Source: Lepidodermella squamata
Taxonomy: Eukaryota > Gastrotricha
Length of the DNA stretch: 64,000 nucleotides
Direction of reading: 5' to 3'
Assembly: GCA_047495785.1 (NCBI GenBank)
Contig: JBLDXI010000029.1
Coordinates: forward strand, 2,294,001 to 2,358,000
Positions 36,264-48,487 of this stretch are shown here, piece by piece (the stretch's first letter is position 1; each line of letters opens with the position of its first letter). The notes beneath the pieces are model-generated. The model worked only from the letters and a program-made list of their open reading frames with translations. It was not told the DNA's origin and searched no databases. The translations under genes were made by a program, and so were the position numbers.

Positions 36264-39200
36264 TTAGCCTTGGCTCGCATCGAATGTCCAGGATGGAGTA
36301 TCGGGACCGGAGAAAAAGTCTGCAAAATTTTTCAAAAATTTAAATAAAATTCAGTTTTTTCTGCCAAAATATTTACTTGGCGGGCACCAGCCGAACAGCG
36401 CCCATTTGCCGCCCGCTTTTGCAATCAAATCCCATTGAAATACGTTCCACACAATCAGTGAGGTTGCTGGATTAGGCTATTTAAAAAAATTGATAAAAAA
36501 TTATCATTTTTTTTAAATAAATTCGCTCACATTGATGTTTGTAAATTTGAATGTTGGCAATTTAAGGTAGATTGAAATCGAAAATTGCATGTCGTCATTG
36601 CCGTGGTAGAGCCGAATGCAGCCGTCGGGCGCTCGTAGTGACAACTCGAGGAAATAATCGAAAAATAACTGCGCATTTATGCCGACTCCGAAGTAAGAAT
36701 TCGCGATTTCCGCAAACGCATTGCCAGCCAAAACACCGACAGGTTTGAACATAATGCCGATGTCGCCTTGTAAACAATAGCTAGGCCATAAGTACAGGGT
36801 TACTCGAGCTTCGAGATCTGCGTTCATGTTGAGGGAAAAGCCGCCGAATGAGACGGTGTACACTGGCAGGGCGAATTGGTAGGCGTAGGACCATTGATCG
36901 ATTGTAATATTGCACGTGTATTGAGGCAAGTCCCTAAAAAATAGAACAGAAATATGTGAAAATTACGTTAAAAATAAAATAAAATAAAATAAAATTGAGG
37001 TTCCAGCTCTGAGTTCAAGCTCCAAGCTCCAAGTTTTTTGCGATTACGAATTTTCCCAATATCAAAAATTCCACCATTTTCCCCGATTTCGGGTCTCGAT
37101 CGGAAAATTGAGAATTATTTCAAAATTTTCAATTATTTGGTTTCGGTTTAGGGAACGAAGAGATATGAGGTGGGGTAAGGTCTTCAAAAATTAAAATGTT
37201 AATTTCTGAATTTTAAATAATTTTGAATTCAATAATTAATTTCGATTTTCATATATCGATATCGAAAATTGATGGAAATCGATACTCAAAATCGATATCG
37301 ACTGTTCTGGTAGATTTTTAGCCAATGTCAACAATTTTCTGTAGATCCCATACTTTTGGAGTTTGGCCTAGTTTCAATCAGCCCAAATTATCTAGATCTT
37401 TAGTCCAATTTATAGACCGAACTTACATGTAAGTGAAACCAATAGCCGATAGACGCGTGTAACCATAGAAACCGCTTTGACTCTGCTCACGATTGAACGC
37501 AACATCCAACAAGCTGATAACAAGCCCAAGTTGAACATTGACAACCAGCCGGCCGAACAGCTTGCAAATACCCGTCTCAGCAGTTTTACCCGTGAAAAAC
37601 CCGGCTCGAACATAGGCCGCAAAATAATTCGTCCCGCCAGTTACATCAAACAAAATATGCCGCCGGACGTTGTACAACGATTTATCAGTTTGAAATTGAG
37701 ACGGCGCTTGAATAACGACAAACATGCCGTTGTAGTCTTGCCAGTCGTTCGTGTAAATATTGTACGAATAGCCGTCACCACTCGCCCGTTTTTCCCGGTC
37801 CAATAGCTCGGTAGAATTGCTAGTATCAATCGTAATCACCTTATCGTCCTCCGAATTTGAAATCGCCAATTTTTTCGTGGTAATCGTAACCGGGGTTGTT
37901 CGAACCATTCCGAAGCTTCGTTGAAATTGAACCGAACCATATGGCATTTTCTTCCTCGCGAAGTAATCTTCAAAGGTCGCGCGGTCACAGGACAATTTTT
38001 CAGGCTGGAACATGAGTAGAGCCGCGAAGTGGCGGTCGATTTCATTCACGCCCCTCGCCGGCCAAACCTTGATGTCAAACTGCATTGTTTTCATCAACTG
38101 GCCGATCAGCAGCGATTTTTGGTGGCAATCAGCCCGGGTTAGATAGGCTAGGATCGATTTCATAGCTATAGGCGATGTATGCAGCTTACTAACCGCGGCC
38201 AGGGCTGTTAGGGCGATGTCGTCGATTTCATGACACATTTTCGCGATATCAATGACTTGGTTGATCAATTTCGAGGCTAATGGCCCGATTTGGTTGACAA
38301 CCTGCGGGCTCAGGAAGTTGCCCATAGCACTTAGACTCAGCATAGCTGGGGTTCCGAGTTGGCAGGTTTCGTTTGCGAATCTATCGCTGACGACTTTGTA
38401 GAGATATTCGGCGACTGTGATTTTTGTTTGGTTGGTTACGGTGTTGCGGGAGCCGGTTGAGCCGATGGCGAGTAGCAGGTGGTTTCGGAATTCGAGTTCG
38501 TCATCGTCGAACACTTCGCCGGCTCGGTGTTGGTAGATCATTTGCGTGACTATGAAATCGGATGGGTGGGACATGAAAATTGCCATATTCATCAGTTGCA
38601 CTCGGTACATGTTCGGCAGCTGGTCGTTTTGAAGATAGCTGAGGAGAACCTATGAAAATTTAAAAATAAATGTTTTATTTGACTAAAGGTTGATAGGGAT
38701 AGATTCCAAAATTTAAAAAAAATTCTTAGAATTTTCATTTGTTTGTTATCCTGTCTAATCGCGCTGAACCTTTAGTTCACACGATCAATATCGATTCCAA
38801 GTATCGATTTTACAAATCAGTGATTTTTTCGATATTAGCAATCTTTGAAACCAACATTGAAACTGTTCCTAGCGAGCTGATGGTACTAGGTACCAGGTAG
38901 CTAAATGGAAAACCCCAAGGTCATGGAAGGCATCAGTAATGACCAATATAAGAAGAAGCTGAAATCGCAAGGAATGGGGACCTTACCTTTTGTGGTTCGA
39001 ATCTTCAGATATAACGTGAATTGCCAAAAACTCTACATTTCTAAAAGACTTCAATTTCCAGATATTTAAGCTGGCATGAAAAAAGGTTCCATGGCTTCGA
39101 CGAAGTTCCATGAAAATTTTACAGAAATTCATAGGAAAAGTGGAAATTTGGCCCCACTGAAAAATTGTATTAAAAACTGGACCTTTAGCAGATTTATGAA

Positions 39201-41072
39201 TTCATTCCTTTATCAATCCTTTAAATTTTAAATTTTTAGCCCACCTTATCGGCATAATGGCCAGATGCTGAAACGGCAAGGTTCAGGAAAGACAGACAAA
39301 GAGACCAGCTCTGCATTGACTCGCACTTGATCAATTGCTGCAAAAATTAAGGTGGAAATTTTCACCTCAAGTTTTACAAGAAACCAACTTTTTTAATCGC
39401 AGGCATCGCCATATCGTAAACCTTTCTCGCCTTCATTTTACCAGCGTGATATAGCTCAGCTTCCAGCTGTAAGGCTCGCCGTAAAGGTTTCACTGGGAAA
39501 ATTAATCGAAAATTAATAAAATTCCAAATTTTCAAGGTCAAATTTACGAATGTCTTGATTTTGAGGCGATTCGCTGAATTCATCCAGAATCGTCTCAATG
39601 CCCTTGCCGTACAAGGCCGGTTCAACTTTCGCGAAAACCTCGGCAATATGGGCTGTTGGGTCGTCGTTACTGCTCAAAACTTCAGCCGGTTTCTCCGCAC
39701 TCTCCCAATCCATACCAGTCACACTTCGCAACATATGAAGCACAGCGGGTAAATTACCGGCTAATCGGGTTGTTAGTGCTAAATTGAACCGAGCTTCAAC
39801 CGCAACTTGAGCTTTCACGTCCTCATCAACGGAGTACACCTGGGTAGGGTGCGTCGTAGTCGCGAGCTCTACGCTGATATTTCCCGAATATTGGCGCAGA
39901 TTTCCGTCGTTCGAAAAATTTTGCCGTTCAGTGACGAGGACATTCAACATGCCAGCGTTGACCTCATCGCGTTGCATTTGGATGAAATCGTCGCTAGTCA
40001 GGCGTTTCGTGACTATTAGACCACCGGCGATTGGCGTGTCGTATTTGTAGGTGGTGTAATGATAGCCGAGTTCGTCGTATTCGGCTACGGATCGCAGCGT
40101 GGTGAATGTTGCGTCTGTTTCCACGGGATAGGCGGTTTGGAAGGCGAAAACAATGGCTCGTTTTATGCTGACCAGCTTGCTTTGCTCTAAAAAATGAAAA
40201 GATGGAATTAAATAAAAAATCACAAAAAATATACCGTAACTTTGAGAAAATCAAATTGTTTTAAGTTAAAATTCATCCAATCAACTTGAGACGGAGGCAT
40301 AAAAATATGCATAAAAATTCCATTTTTCTGGTGTTCAACCCCGAGGAGTCGATATCCTTAGATGTTCAAGGTTACCCTATCCCTTAGAAGCCTCGATGTC
40401 GAGGGCGAATCAAAACTGTGCAAATCTTGCGGTCAGAAAATCTAATTCTAAAACGCTATAGAATTTGTTTAGCTAAATTCGACCATTTATTCTGTGTTTA
40501 TTCACCTGCGGTAGCATCCATTTTGTTGAAAGTGATGGTAGAAATTGAGCCGTTGTTCAGCCGATCGAACATGACCGGGCCTTTCGGCAGCGGGAACCAG
40601 TGGCCAATCGTAGAATTCGCATCCTCATCCATTTTATACGTATCATCAACCGCCATTTTCAGCGATTCCTTCGTCGGATTCTCAGGATCCTCCGCACGCA
40701 CCATATTCGGCGGCAACTTCCGCCGCCGCGTCTGTTGCGTTGGTTTACGCACATAGTCTGATATACTGGTTTCGAGGCTGTCAAACCACAGGGCGTAACG
40801 TGTTTTCGTGGGCGAGGATGAGTCGATGCCGCGGCAGAGCAGGTACACCTGGGCTCGGTAGTTGATCACCTTCGACGCATTACTCGCTGATATGAGACTG
40901 CTTTGAAAGCTATATTTTAGCGCCTCCTTAATAAAAAATTATATTGAAAGTAGGAAGTGAATTTGTTGGCCTGGCTGACCTTTGAGCAGGCATTTTGAAC
41001 GATGGTTTTCGACGAAACGTAAGAAAACAGGGTACAGACAGCGACAATACACGGCAGAGTGTGGTGTATCAT
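36264..41072 (-). CDS. MTP-like large lipid transfer protein, paralogue 4
   Basis: Nine exons encode about 1043 residues: 40980-41072, 40506-40926, 39548-40186, 39389-39492, 39245-39337, 37427-38649, 36531-36933, 36377-36476, 36264-36319. The start MIHHTLPCIVAVCTLFSYVSS is chosen for its signal peptide; the frame is open further upstream. Blocks: RLNNGSISTITFNKMD, KRAIVFAFQTAYP, EYDELGYHYTTYKY, a long helical region, RAGFFTGKTAETG, FGGFSLNMNADLEARVTLYLWPS, GCIRLYHGNDDMQF, FGWCPPNFFSGPDTPSW. It is the most divergent copy and has lost the intron after the ANS/YFG position that the others keep. The intron 38650-39244 contains an R2 repeat. Confidence 0.8.
38788..38910. repeat. Dispersed repeat R2 in an intron of MTP paralogue 4
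   Basis: Contains ATATCGATTCCAAGTATCGA, AAATCAGTGATTTTTTCGAT, AATCTTTGAAACCAACAT and GGTACCAGGTAGC in the same order as the copy at 55.0 kb. Related shorter matches are at 23.40-23.49 kb (inverted) and about 37.23-37.31 kb (diverged). Confidence 0.6.
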
Positions 41073-41579
41073 GTCAAAAAAGCGTACTCGAATAAAATCA
41101 GGTCTCTTTCGTGTGGCCTCAACTACTTGCTGGCGTAGATAATTAATGCGCACTCTCGATGATCGGTGTGTGAGTGGGCTCGCTCAAATCGAATCCGATA
41201 GGTAATATTAATAATAATAATTACTAAACCGAGCGTTACGTCAATCAGCGCGCGCGCACTATCTGGTAGGCTGGGCTCGTTTTATGAATGTTTAATAGCG
41301 AATGGGAAACCCCGGGGATGCAGGCAACACCCGCAGCGCGTCGCCTCGCAACAGCCATACAGCCGCCTTGGTAGCGACGAAATATTTGTAAAACACACGG
41401 CTCATCGCAAAAACCTGTTCGAAATTACTGTACAATCACGACAGGTGGCATGCACATCAACAAAACAGCCGCTTGTTTACGCCCTGGTTTTTATTTATTT
41501 TTGACAAATCGGCTCTATTGTATAAGGAAAAAATAAGAATGAAAAACAAATCGCGGCTATGAATATTTTATCCCGGTTT
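41073..41579. other. Intergenic region between MTP paralogue 4 and COQ7
   Basis: About 500 bp upstream of MTP paralogue 4 and downstream of COQ7, both on the minus strand. It includes a short AAT run near 41210 and a GC-rich stretch at 41310-41370. It presumably holds the promoter of paralogue 4; no motif is assigned. Confidence 0.45.
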
Positions 41580-44500
41580 TTAGACACGTTCAGACACCCA
41601 AATGGCTGCGCGACAGCCGGCGTTTATTGCCGATCGCAGGGTCTGGTAGACGGGCGCTTGTTCGGCGTTGTAATCGAGACCAGTTTGCAGATGGCCCAAC
41701 TCGTCGTCTCGAAATTCTTTCAGAGTCTACGAAATATAACGAGAAATTTTACTTTTGTCCCCGAGGCAGAAGTGAAACATTTACCTGTAATATTTCCTTT
41801 TGGTTAGGATCGACTTCGAAAAGATCTCGAATTTGACTAAAATATTATAAAAAATGTATTAGTGAAAATTTAAGAAAAAAGTTGATTTTGGATTAATTCA
41901 ATTACCAACTAAATTTTGGTAGTCAAAGCCCCTACACGACTTGAACTATCAAGTCTGATAGAATTCATGCTACTGATCGAAGAAAAACGGTTTGGGTGAA
42001 TGACTTGAAAAATAAATATCGTTGAAATGCTCATCAATGGACAATAAGCAGTAAACAAAAACTTTCATGCTCAGCGATTGTCTCGAATCTACAGCGGATA
42101 ATATCATGAAGTGCCGCGAAGGTATTATACCTTTAATATGCTGTATATTCTGCCTGGCCACCATCTATCCTCCCACTACAACGAACGGAACGCCAGCTTC
42201 AACAAATAACTACCGTCATTCGGGAAACGACATTATTATTATTACATCTGCATCAGTTTCCTCCCTTTTACTCACCACTCTACTAGTTTTACTTGTTTTA
42301 CTTGCAAAAAGCGTTGTGAGCGATACTCACGTAAGCTGATTTTGCTTATTATTTGCATTTCAACAATGTCCGTTTTTTTAGACGGAAGTTACAAGAAGAT
42401 CTACATTTTAATTGCAGTCCCGGGCGGGTTACACGATACAATACTTTATTAGTAACCTTGCCAAAAACTGGACTCGCAGCCCTTCTGCATGCTTAAAGAA
42501 ACCCAGAGGTCGGCTTCTTTCGATGTGTTTCTACCGGTTTACTCAAGGTCTCATCTACCATTTTATTGAAATTCAACGGCTTCGCAGTAAGTTCGACTAG
42601 CAGCGTGGACAAAGATCCGGAAAGTTCTGATGTTCGATTTTGAAAAGGTTTGTTTATTGAATTAGACAATTTTTAGAAGCTTGTGATTAGTATAATTTAC
42701 AGGCCTTGCCTACCCCACGCTGTGGATTCTCCTATATATTTCTGCCATCTGAGATCGATCTCAGTGAAGCACCCTCGAAAAATACGTGCGAAGATTGAAA
42801 ACAATCTCGGAGAGCGATGGGGGCTCAACGAATTCTATTCCTTGATATATTGTAAAATTCTTAATTAATTAATTATTGCTCTGTCGGTGATTAGGGACAA
42901 CAAAGTGATTGTCCAGCGGCATCTATATAGCTAGATCTACCTAACCCTTGTGGTTTTCTTTTCCTAATTCTGCTATTGTTGTAAACAAAAACTAGATATT
43001 CATTCTGTGTCTTCGGGCAACAGGGGCCTATGCGCTACCTGCAGACCATCGTTTTTATAAAATAAAATGATCATTGTTGTGTTTAGACCTTGATTTTTGG
43101 CATTAAGCGCGGTAAAAAGGTTATCGGTCCATGTCACCACGTTTTTTCATCCTATTTTTGCTACCTTTGTTTCTTGCTCCTAAAATCTACGCTCTTCAAG
43201 GTGCATTCAACTTGTATTGCATTTGAGTTTTTCGTTTTTCGATCATCTTTATCTATAGCGCTATGGTTATTGTGATAGCTGTCATCAATCGTGCGCGACT
43301 TCCTCAGAAATGCGTTCGCCAAAGAGCTCAGCGAGATAAAGGTTTATCTCCAAATCGAAGTCGAAGTGGAGATCACGACAGATGATGTACGAACCTGTCT
43401 TTTGCAAATTTTTGTTAATCCATCAATGCAAACTCGCTCTAACTTTTCCCGCAGACCTCAAGACTTCCAACCGAATCTTGAGGTGGGAAGTCGGACAGAA
43501 ATCAGTCGACGAAAAGACGCTCCGTGAGGTGCGTTGAGTGAGGAAAAGCATCAAGTCGAAGGGTTTAATCTCCGAAAAATACTTGAAAATCAAGCTTCGA
43601 GAGGCGATTCGAAAGCGATTTCGGAGAAATCAAATCCCGAATAAGTGAATTAGCTTTATTTTTCTCATACTTATTTCATAGTTTTCTCTTACTTAAAATA
43701 CCGGTCGATTATGAAAAAGGAAACTTGCCAACTTCTGAAGACATCTTTTTCAGGACGTGAAAACGCCTGGTGATCTATTGATCAATACATAGGTCCAGGG
43801 TTTCTAAAATTGAAAACTGAGCAAACGAATATCTACCGTAAGGCCCACGCGAAAAATGAACGAGTCTAAAATTTCGGAACAAGAAATTCTGACTGCTATC
43901 GGGATTCGTTTGTTGAGCGGCAATGTTCCAGAACATGCTATCGGGATGTGGCTGGCGACTGTGGTTGTAGGCTCGATTCTCTCCTCATTGATGAGCCTGG
44001 TGTGGCGTTTTTCGTAATATCTTGAAACACCAGGGTGAATTGGAGTGAATAAAGAATCTCCTCACAGTGCAACAAGGCGAAAGCGGATAGCAGATCAAAA
44101 TGTTATGACTGCGGACAGTTTGGCCATCGCCGACGCGATTGTCCTAGACTGAAGCATAAGTTTTTCGACTCTAGGTCCACTCTAGGTGCAACTATTGTCA
44201 CTCGAGGTGCGATAGTCAGCATTAATTCTTCTACTCAAGCTTACGACTCTGTCAGACTCCGATTCCCATAGCGCGGTGAATGCCACGTGGCATTCCTCTC
44301 GAGCCTATGCACAACGTGGCTCTTGGTTTGGTGAGAAAATTCTTGAAAATGTGGGCAACAGCGAGCTCGGGTCATAAGGCCAGCCTGGAAGAGGCCCAGT
44401 CGCATTCTAAATACCTTCTATCAACTCAATAAGGTTCGACCCGATTTCCCGGCTGCCGCTCGGAAGATTACTAGTTCTGCTCAAGGTATTTTAAATGCGT

Positions 44501-45489
44501 ACTCAGTAATGACACGCAGAAAATTTTACAGGAAAATCTACCCAGCTTGGTCCAAGCTGACTCAAATTGGGATATGAATTGTGTCAATTTTCACCCGACT
44601 TTCAACAAGCTGAAATGGTGTCTTTTGAAAAAGATAAATGGCGCATGAATGGCGCACGTTAACTCGATTGAAAACTATGAATTTTTCGTAAAAAGCAAGA
44701 TCTTCAACTGTGGAGGTGAGTAAGGATTTATCTTTGCCTGCCTTCGCCCGCTTCAAAACCGGAAACGGTAAAGACGCTGTAGTCAAGGAGAGGCTTAAAT
44801 AAAACCACTATTATTACCGTAGAAATATTAAAAAAGCGACGTTTGGCTTATCTAAAATTACCGCTACAGTCAAATTTGGTCCCGCTAAAAGATATTCTTT
44901 TAATAAATTTTTCCATACTTTGTGTAATGCTCTCCGATGACTTCTTCCACCGCAACAGTGCAAGCCATTGCAGCTTCTTTGCCTAGCAACGCAGTCGAGG
45001 CTCCGAGGGCGAAACCTGCGACGTTCCAAATCGGAAGTAACACCGTCGGTTTGGCATTGTACTTTTTCATCAACTCTTCGAATTTCGATAGATGCTTCTC
45101 CTCTTGCTGCCACATTTCCTAATCAATCAGCCATTGAAATTTCCCTTTAATTATACCCGAATCGAAATACTCACGCGAATGACATGAGATACGGGCGAAT
45201 TTTGAAGCACAAAATGCTGCCCGGAGTAAATGCGATCCGCGCCAAATTCACCCGCGTGATCGACGCGGATGATTCGATCGACCAATGCCTCCTTCGTCAA
45301 ACCCTGAGACGCGCCTGCAGCCGGCTCTTCTTCCTCGAGCGGTTGATCCATCAGCAGTTCTTGAGGCAAAACCGCATCGAAACCGTCGTCTTTCTTCGCT
45401 TCATCAGCGAAAAGTTTCTGCGAAGTTGATAAATTTCGCGAGATTAAGCTGGATGGCCTAGCTTTTGACAGAATTCGGGCCAGCATCAT
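41580..45489 (-). CDS. coq7: COQ7 / CLK-1, 5-demethoxyubiquinone hydroxylase (mitochondrial)
   Basis: Four exons encode about 237 residues: 45175-45489, 44919-45118, 41785-41836 and 41580-41726. COQ7 is the di-iron monooxygenase that hydroxylates demethoxyubiquinone in ubiquinone synthesis, on the inner mitochondrial membrane. The first about 25 residues ([20 protein letters not shown]) look like a transit peptide. Family blocks: [73 protein letters not shown] and [14 protein letters not shown]. The iron ligands in HAGE, EEKH, VEE and the ExxH of DELGH are kept. The last two small exons lie 3.1 kb from exon 2, across an intron filled with repeats; without them the gene would look truncated. 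Confidence 0.93.
42067..42586 (+). CDS. Possible small membrane-protein ORF nested in the COQ7 intron
   Basis: An open frame of 88 codons from the ATG at 42067 ends at a good donor (CAC/GTAAGC at 42330). A frame that continues in phase begins after an acceptor at 42417 and has a strong donor at 42586. The first part has two hydrophobic stretches ([15 protein letters not shown] and [16 protein letters not shown]). A third exon could start at 42714, but its phase fit is weak. No family is recognised. It lies antisense inside the large COQ7 intron, so it may also be transposon debris. Confidence 0.25.
43290..44290 (+). mobile_element. Degraded retroelement with a gag-type CCHC zinc knuckle
   Basis: At 44101-44142 the plus strand encodes [14 protein letters not shown], an exact CX2CX4HX4C zinc knuckle of retroelement gag proteins. 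The open frame continues about 45 codons and stops. Upstream, short frames in differing phases (43291-43527; about 43857-44018) look like broken remains of the same coding region. No reverse transcriptase or long terminal repeat could be seen, and the limits given are approximate. It lies inside the large COQ7 intron. Confidence 0.6.
44820..44905. repeat. Dispersed repeat R3, copy 1
   Basis: TAGAAATATT..AAAAGCGAC, TTATCTAAAATTA and CCGCTAAAAGATATTC occur here in the same order and spacing class as at 55289-55402. It abuts the donor site of COQ7 exon 2, which explains why that exon reads into an early stop if not spliced. Confidence 0.65.
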
Positions 45490-46088
45490 TATTTACGAAA
45501 AAAAACTAATAAATTAAAAAATCCAGGTTAAATGTGAGTGTTTTTATTAGTTTTTTCAGTGACATGAACCGATTACATGAGTGATAATGATAACAATCAA
45601 GTGCCTATATAGATAGTAATAACAGTATTTTAACACATAAAAATCAGTATTCAGTCGCGAGCCTAGGAATGCTAATTATTTTCGATCCCGGCGAGTGAAC
45701 CTTGTCTATAACATGCGCTTTTTCAACAAAGTGGAAGCATCGTAAATAACCCAGCTACCAAACAACCAAATATACTTGAGGCAGAGAGCAGTTGATTCAC
45801 GATGTAATCAGTTGTTAATGAGAAATCCCGAGGCAAGTGTAAATAATATGTTAACATAGTTGCACAATCGATTGATGTTGGTCGATTTTATTGCGAATAA
45901 CTCACTCTAATCTTTGGTTTAAAGCTAGCTCGAGAGAATGATGACACCCAAACAGCATCATCGTCAGTAAAAACGAATAAATGAACGAAAAACATCCACG
46001 TCAAATAACAGGATATCAGTTGTGATTGATGCGATTATATAAAATTAGATTATACTTTACCAAAAAACAATGAAATGTCTGTTGTGAT
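45490..46088. other. Intergenic region between COQ7 and NADK2
   Basis: About 600 bp, AT-rich, upstream of COQ7 and downstream of NADK2 (both minus). No open frame, RNA gene or repeat could be supported. Confidence 0.45.
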
Positions 46089-48487
46089 TCATTTTTTCGC
46101 CTGCTTATGGTTGTCTTTGCGCGACTGAAAGAACGACACAGTTCGCAGGGCTTGTGATTGCGGGGCGATTCGCACGACGGTCTCGGCGCCCATCGAAAAG
46201 GTGTACTGGATACCACCGTCGATGACCAAACCACCATCCTGCATTCGACTTCGAATTCGCAGCTTTTGACAATAACCACGGGGTGCAGTTAACTTGAAAA
46301 CTTCTGCAAAAAAAAATAAAAATTCCACCTTAAATTTCAGCTTAATTGTGAAATGTGAGAAAATCTAGCTTAACATAAATTTTTATCGTTTATAAAATAA
46401 TCGTTTTTAATAAAAAATAAAAAACTCCACCTTAACTCTTTCATCAGCAGAATTATGAAAAAAATCCAGCTTAATAATTTTTAATTTTAATTTAAAATTA
46501 CCGTTAGTAATAGGGTCCCGGGAAGCGTAAGCCATGCGTTTGTCCTCTGGGTGAAAAATGAGCGCCGAGTTATAGGATTCAACAACGCGATTGACGAATT
46601 TTTGATCGGAAACAGGCAGCTGACCGCCTTGCCTCGTGTCTGCCGCAATTTCGTTCGCAAGTTGCAGCAGCGACTTGACGGTATCCGGATGCAGTGTTGT
46701 AATCGTGTGGTACCACGATGTAGAACCTGTTCCGGTTGATACGGTCAAGCCTGAGGATTTTTGCTTGAAGGACGGCTGGTCATCAATGGTCACTTCATAA
46801 TACGAGGCGCTGAAAACAAAAAAAATTATTGCATAATATATTTATGGGGAATTTTGAATAATTTACAGGGCATTGCTGTTTTCGCCGATGAAAACTTCGT
46901 TGAGCGCTAATGAGGGTAGAACGACGAATCCGGGCAGCTCGGGGTCAGGAGGTAGAGTCGAGACGGGGTATTCGAAAGACGGCCGGCCGTGGACGTGCAA
47001 ATCAGTCACGGTTACTGTTTCGCAGGCCGCAAGGGAAACTTCAATCCGCTGGCGATTCAGCCAGCGAAAATGGCCACTCTGGAGGCGATCGTAAACCTCC
47101 TAAAAATAGAAAAAAAGTTTAATCCGAAGCCCATCAGAGATAAAATACCTAAACAACATTAAATATCAAACAAGTTTTACATGTTCATAATCCAGCTTAA
47201 AACGAGAACCTTAAACTTTGCAGGTGAATAGCTTTGGGAAGGCGAATGATTAAAACAAAGGTTTCATCGCAAACGAAATTATCCGTCTTACAAGCTCTTC
47301 AAATTCGTAAAGCTTGAGGTAATTAAAGGGAAAACCAACTCTTTGAAAAAGCTCATTATCTGTGCAATATGACTGAAAGACTCCCCTCATCTCTACCTAA
47401 TCAAGGAATAAATTTTGATGAAATTTGGCGTGGGCATACCTGAAGCGTTGCTCGCTCCGTGATCGAAAGATAAAACAAAATCGGACGACTGGTTTAAGCA
47501 AGGAATCCACCTGAAATTCAGGTGCAAAATTGGGTAATTTTTAGAAAAAAATGCTGCTAAGAATAATTTTCAAATTTCTCAAACTCTTCTCAAAATTTGA
47601 CCCAAGATTAAATAACAAAATTCAAAATTATTTAAGCTATAAGCTTTATAAGAAAATGAGAGACCAAAATTAACCGCTAACCTTCATGCAAGAATGATCT
47701 AAATCGACCAAAATCAGGAAAAATTCGTAAAATTTTCCATAGCATAGATTGATCAGAAACAATCAACCCCATAATATTCAAGCTATTTTCCGAGTTGAAA
47801 TTGATTTTCAATTTTCGAACAACCTTGATCCTTTCAATGTTACCTAGCGCCCCAAGTTACAATACACCTCGAAAATCTTCAAGAAAATAAGTTTCTCACC
47901 TCGATATCCATATTAGGAAGACAGAGATGGCCTTGAGATCGCGTAGGGTCGGTATTAAAACCGATGACGGGAATTGAGTTATCTTTAACCCAACCAGCTG
48001 CTTGCAGGAAGGTGCCGTCGCCGCCCGCTGTCAACACGGCATCGACGTGTTTGAGCTTTTCGTGGTCGAAATCAGACCGATTGGTCACCTGCACATTTAC
48101 GCCACGCTTCTGGAAAAAACCGACCAGCCGATCCAGCTCCTTGTGATGCATTTTGTGGTGTTCCAGCAGTTTATTGTAATCACTGCCGAGGAAATTGACG
48201 TAGTTCTCGAAATCCTTCTCGCTCTGGCGATTCGACAGCATCTTTTCGAACTCGTAACGAGTCCGCTTATTGAATAGGACGACATTTTTGAACCGCAGCG
48301 GTTCGTTGATCGGGCGGTCGATTAGCGAGCGTTGTTGGCACGCATCCTTAGCAGCGGGTCCGTTCGCTGACGACCATGGTCGTAGGATGTGGTAGAAATT
48401 CTTAGCTGACCGCTTGATTCCGCAAGCAGTAACCAGCTTGGAGAGAATAATCTTTCGGTAGTTAGTCGAGGCGCAGTTGACAATCAT
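46089..48487 (-). CDS. NADK2: NAD kinase, mitochondrial type (NADK2)
   Basis: Four exons encode about 447 residues: 47900-48487, 46867-47099, 46502-46809 and 46089-46303. It phosphorylates NAD to NADP in the mitochondrial matrix. Key motifs: LTAGGDGTFLQAAGWV (the GGDG nucleotide/catalytic motif), PVIGFNTDPTRSQGHLCLP, and STGTGSTSWYHTI, the Gly/Thr-rich active-site block. The absence of an NADK1-type N-terminal domain and the NTDP..S.G sequence point to the NADK2 (C5orf33) branch. The ATG at 48487 is the first in frame. The N-terminus (MIVNCASTNYRKIILSKLV) is basic and could be a transit peptide. The first intron is about 800 nt; the others are 57 and 198 nt. The snoRNA host exons lie directly upstream on the same strand. 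Confidence 0.9.

Noticed and set aside
44900-45118. COQ7 appeared truncated after [12 protein letters not shown], losing the last di-iron ligands (possible pseudogene).
   Set aside because: A donor inside that frame joins in phase to two small exons at 41785-41836 and 41580-41726 that encode the missing C-terminus with the ExxH motif.
47100-47899. Extra coding exon or snoRNA in the 800-nt first intron of NADK2.
   Set aside because: No C/D box pair and no open frame of note; exons 1 and 2 already join in phase.
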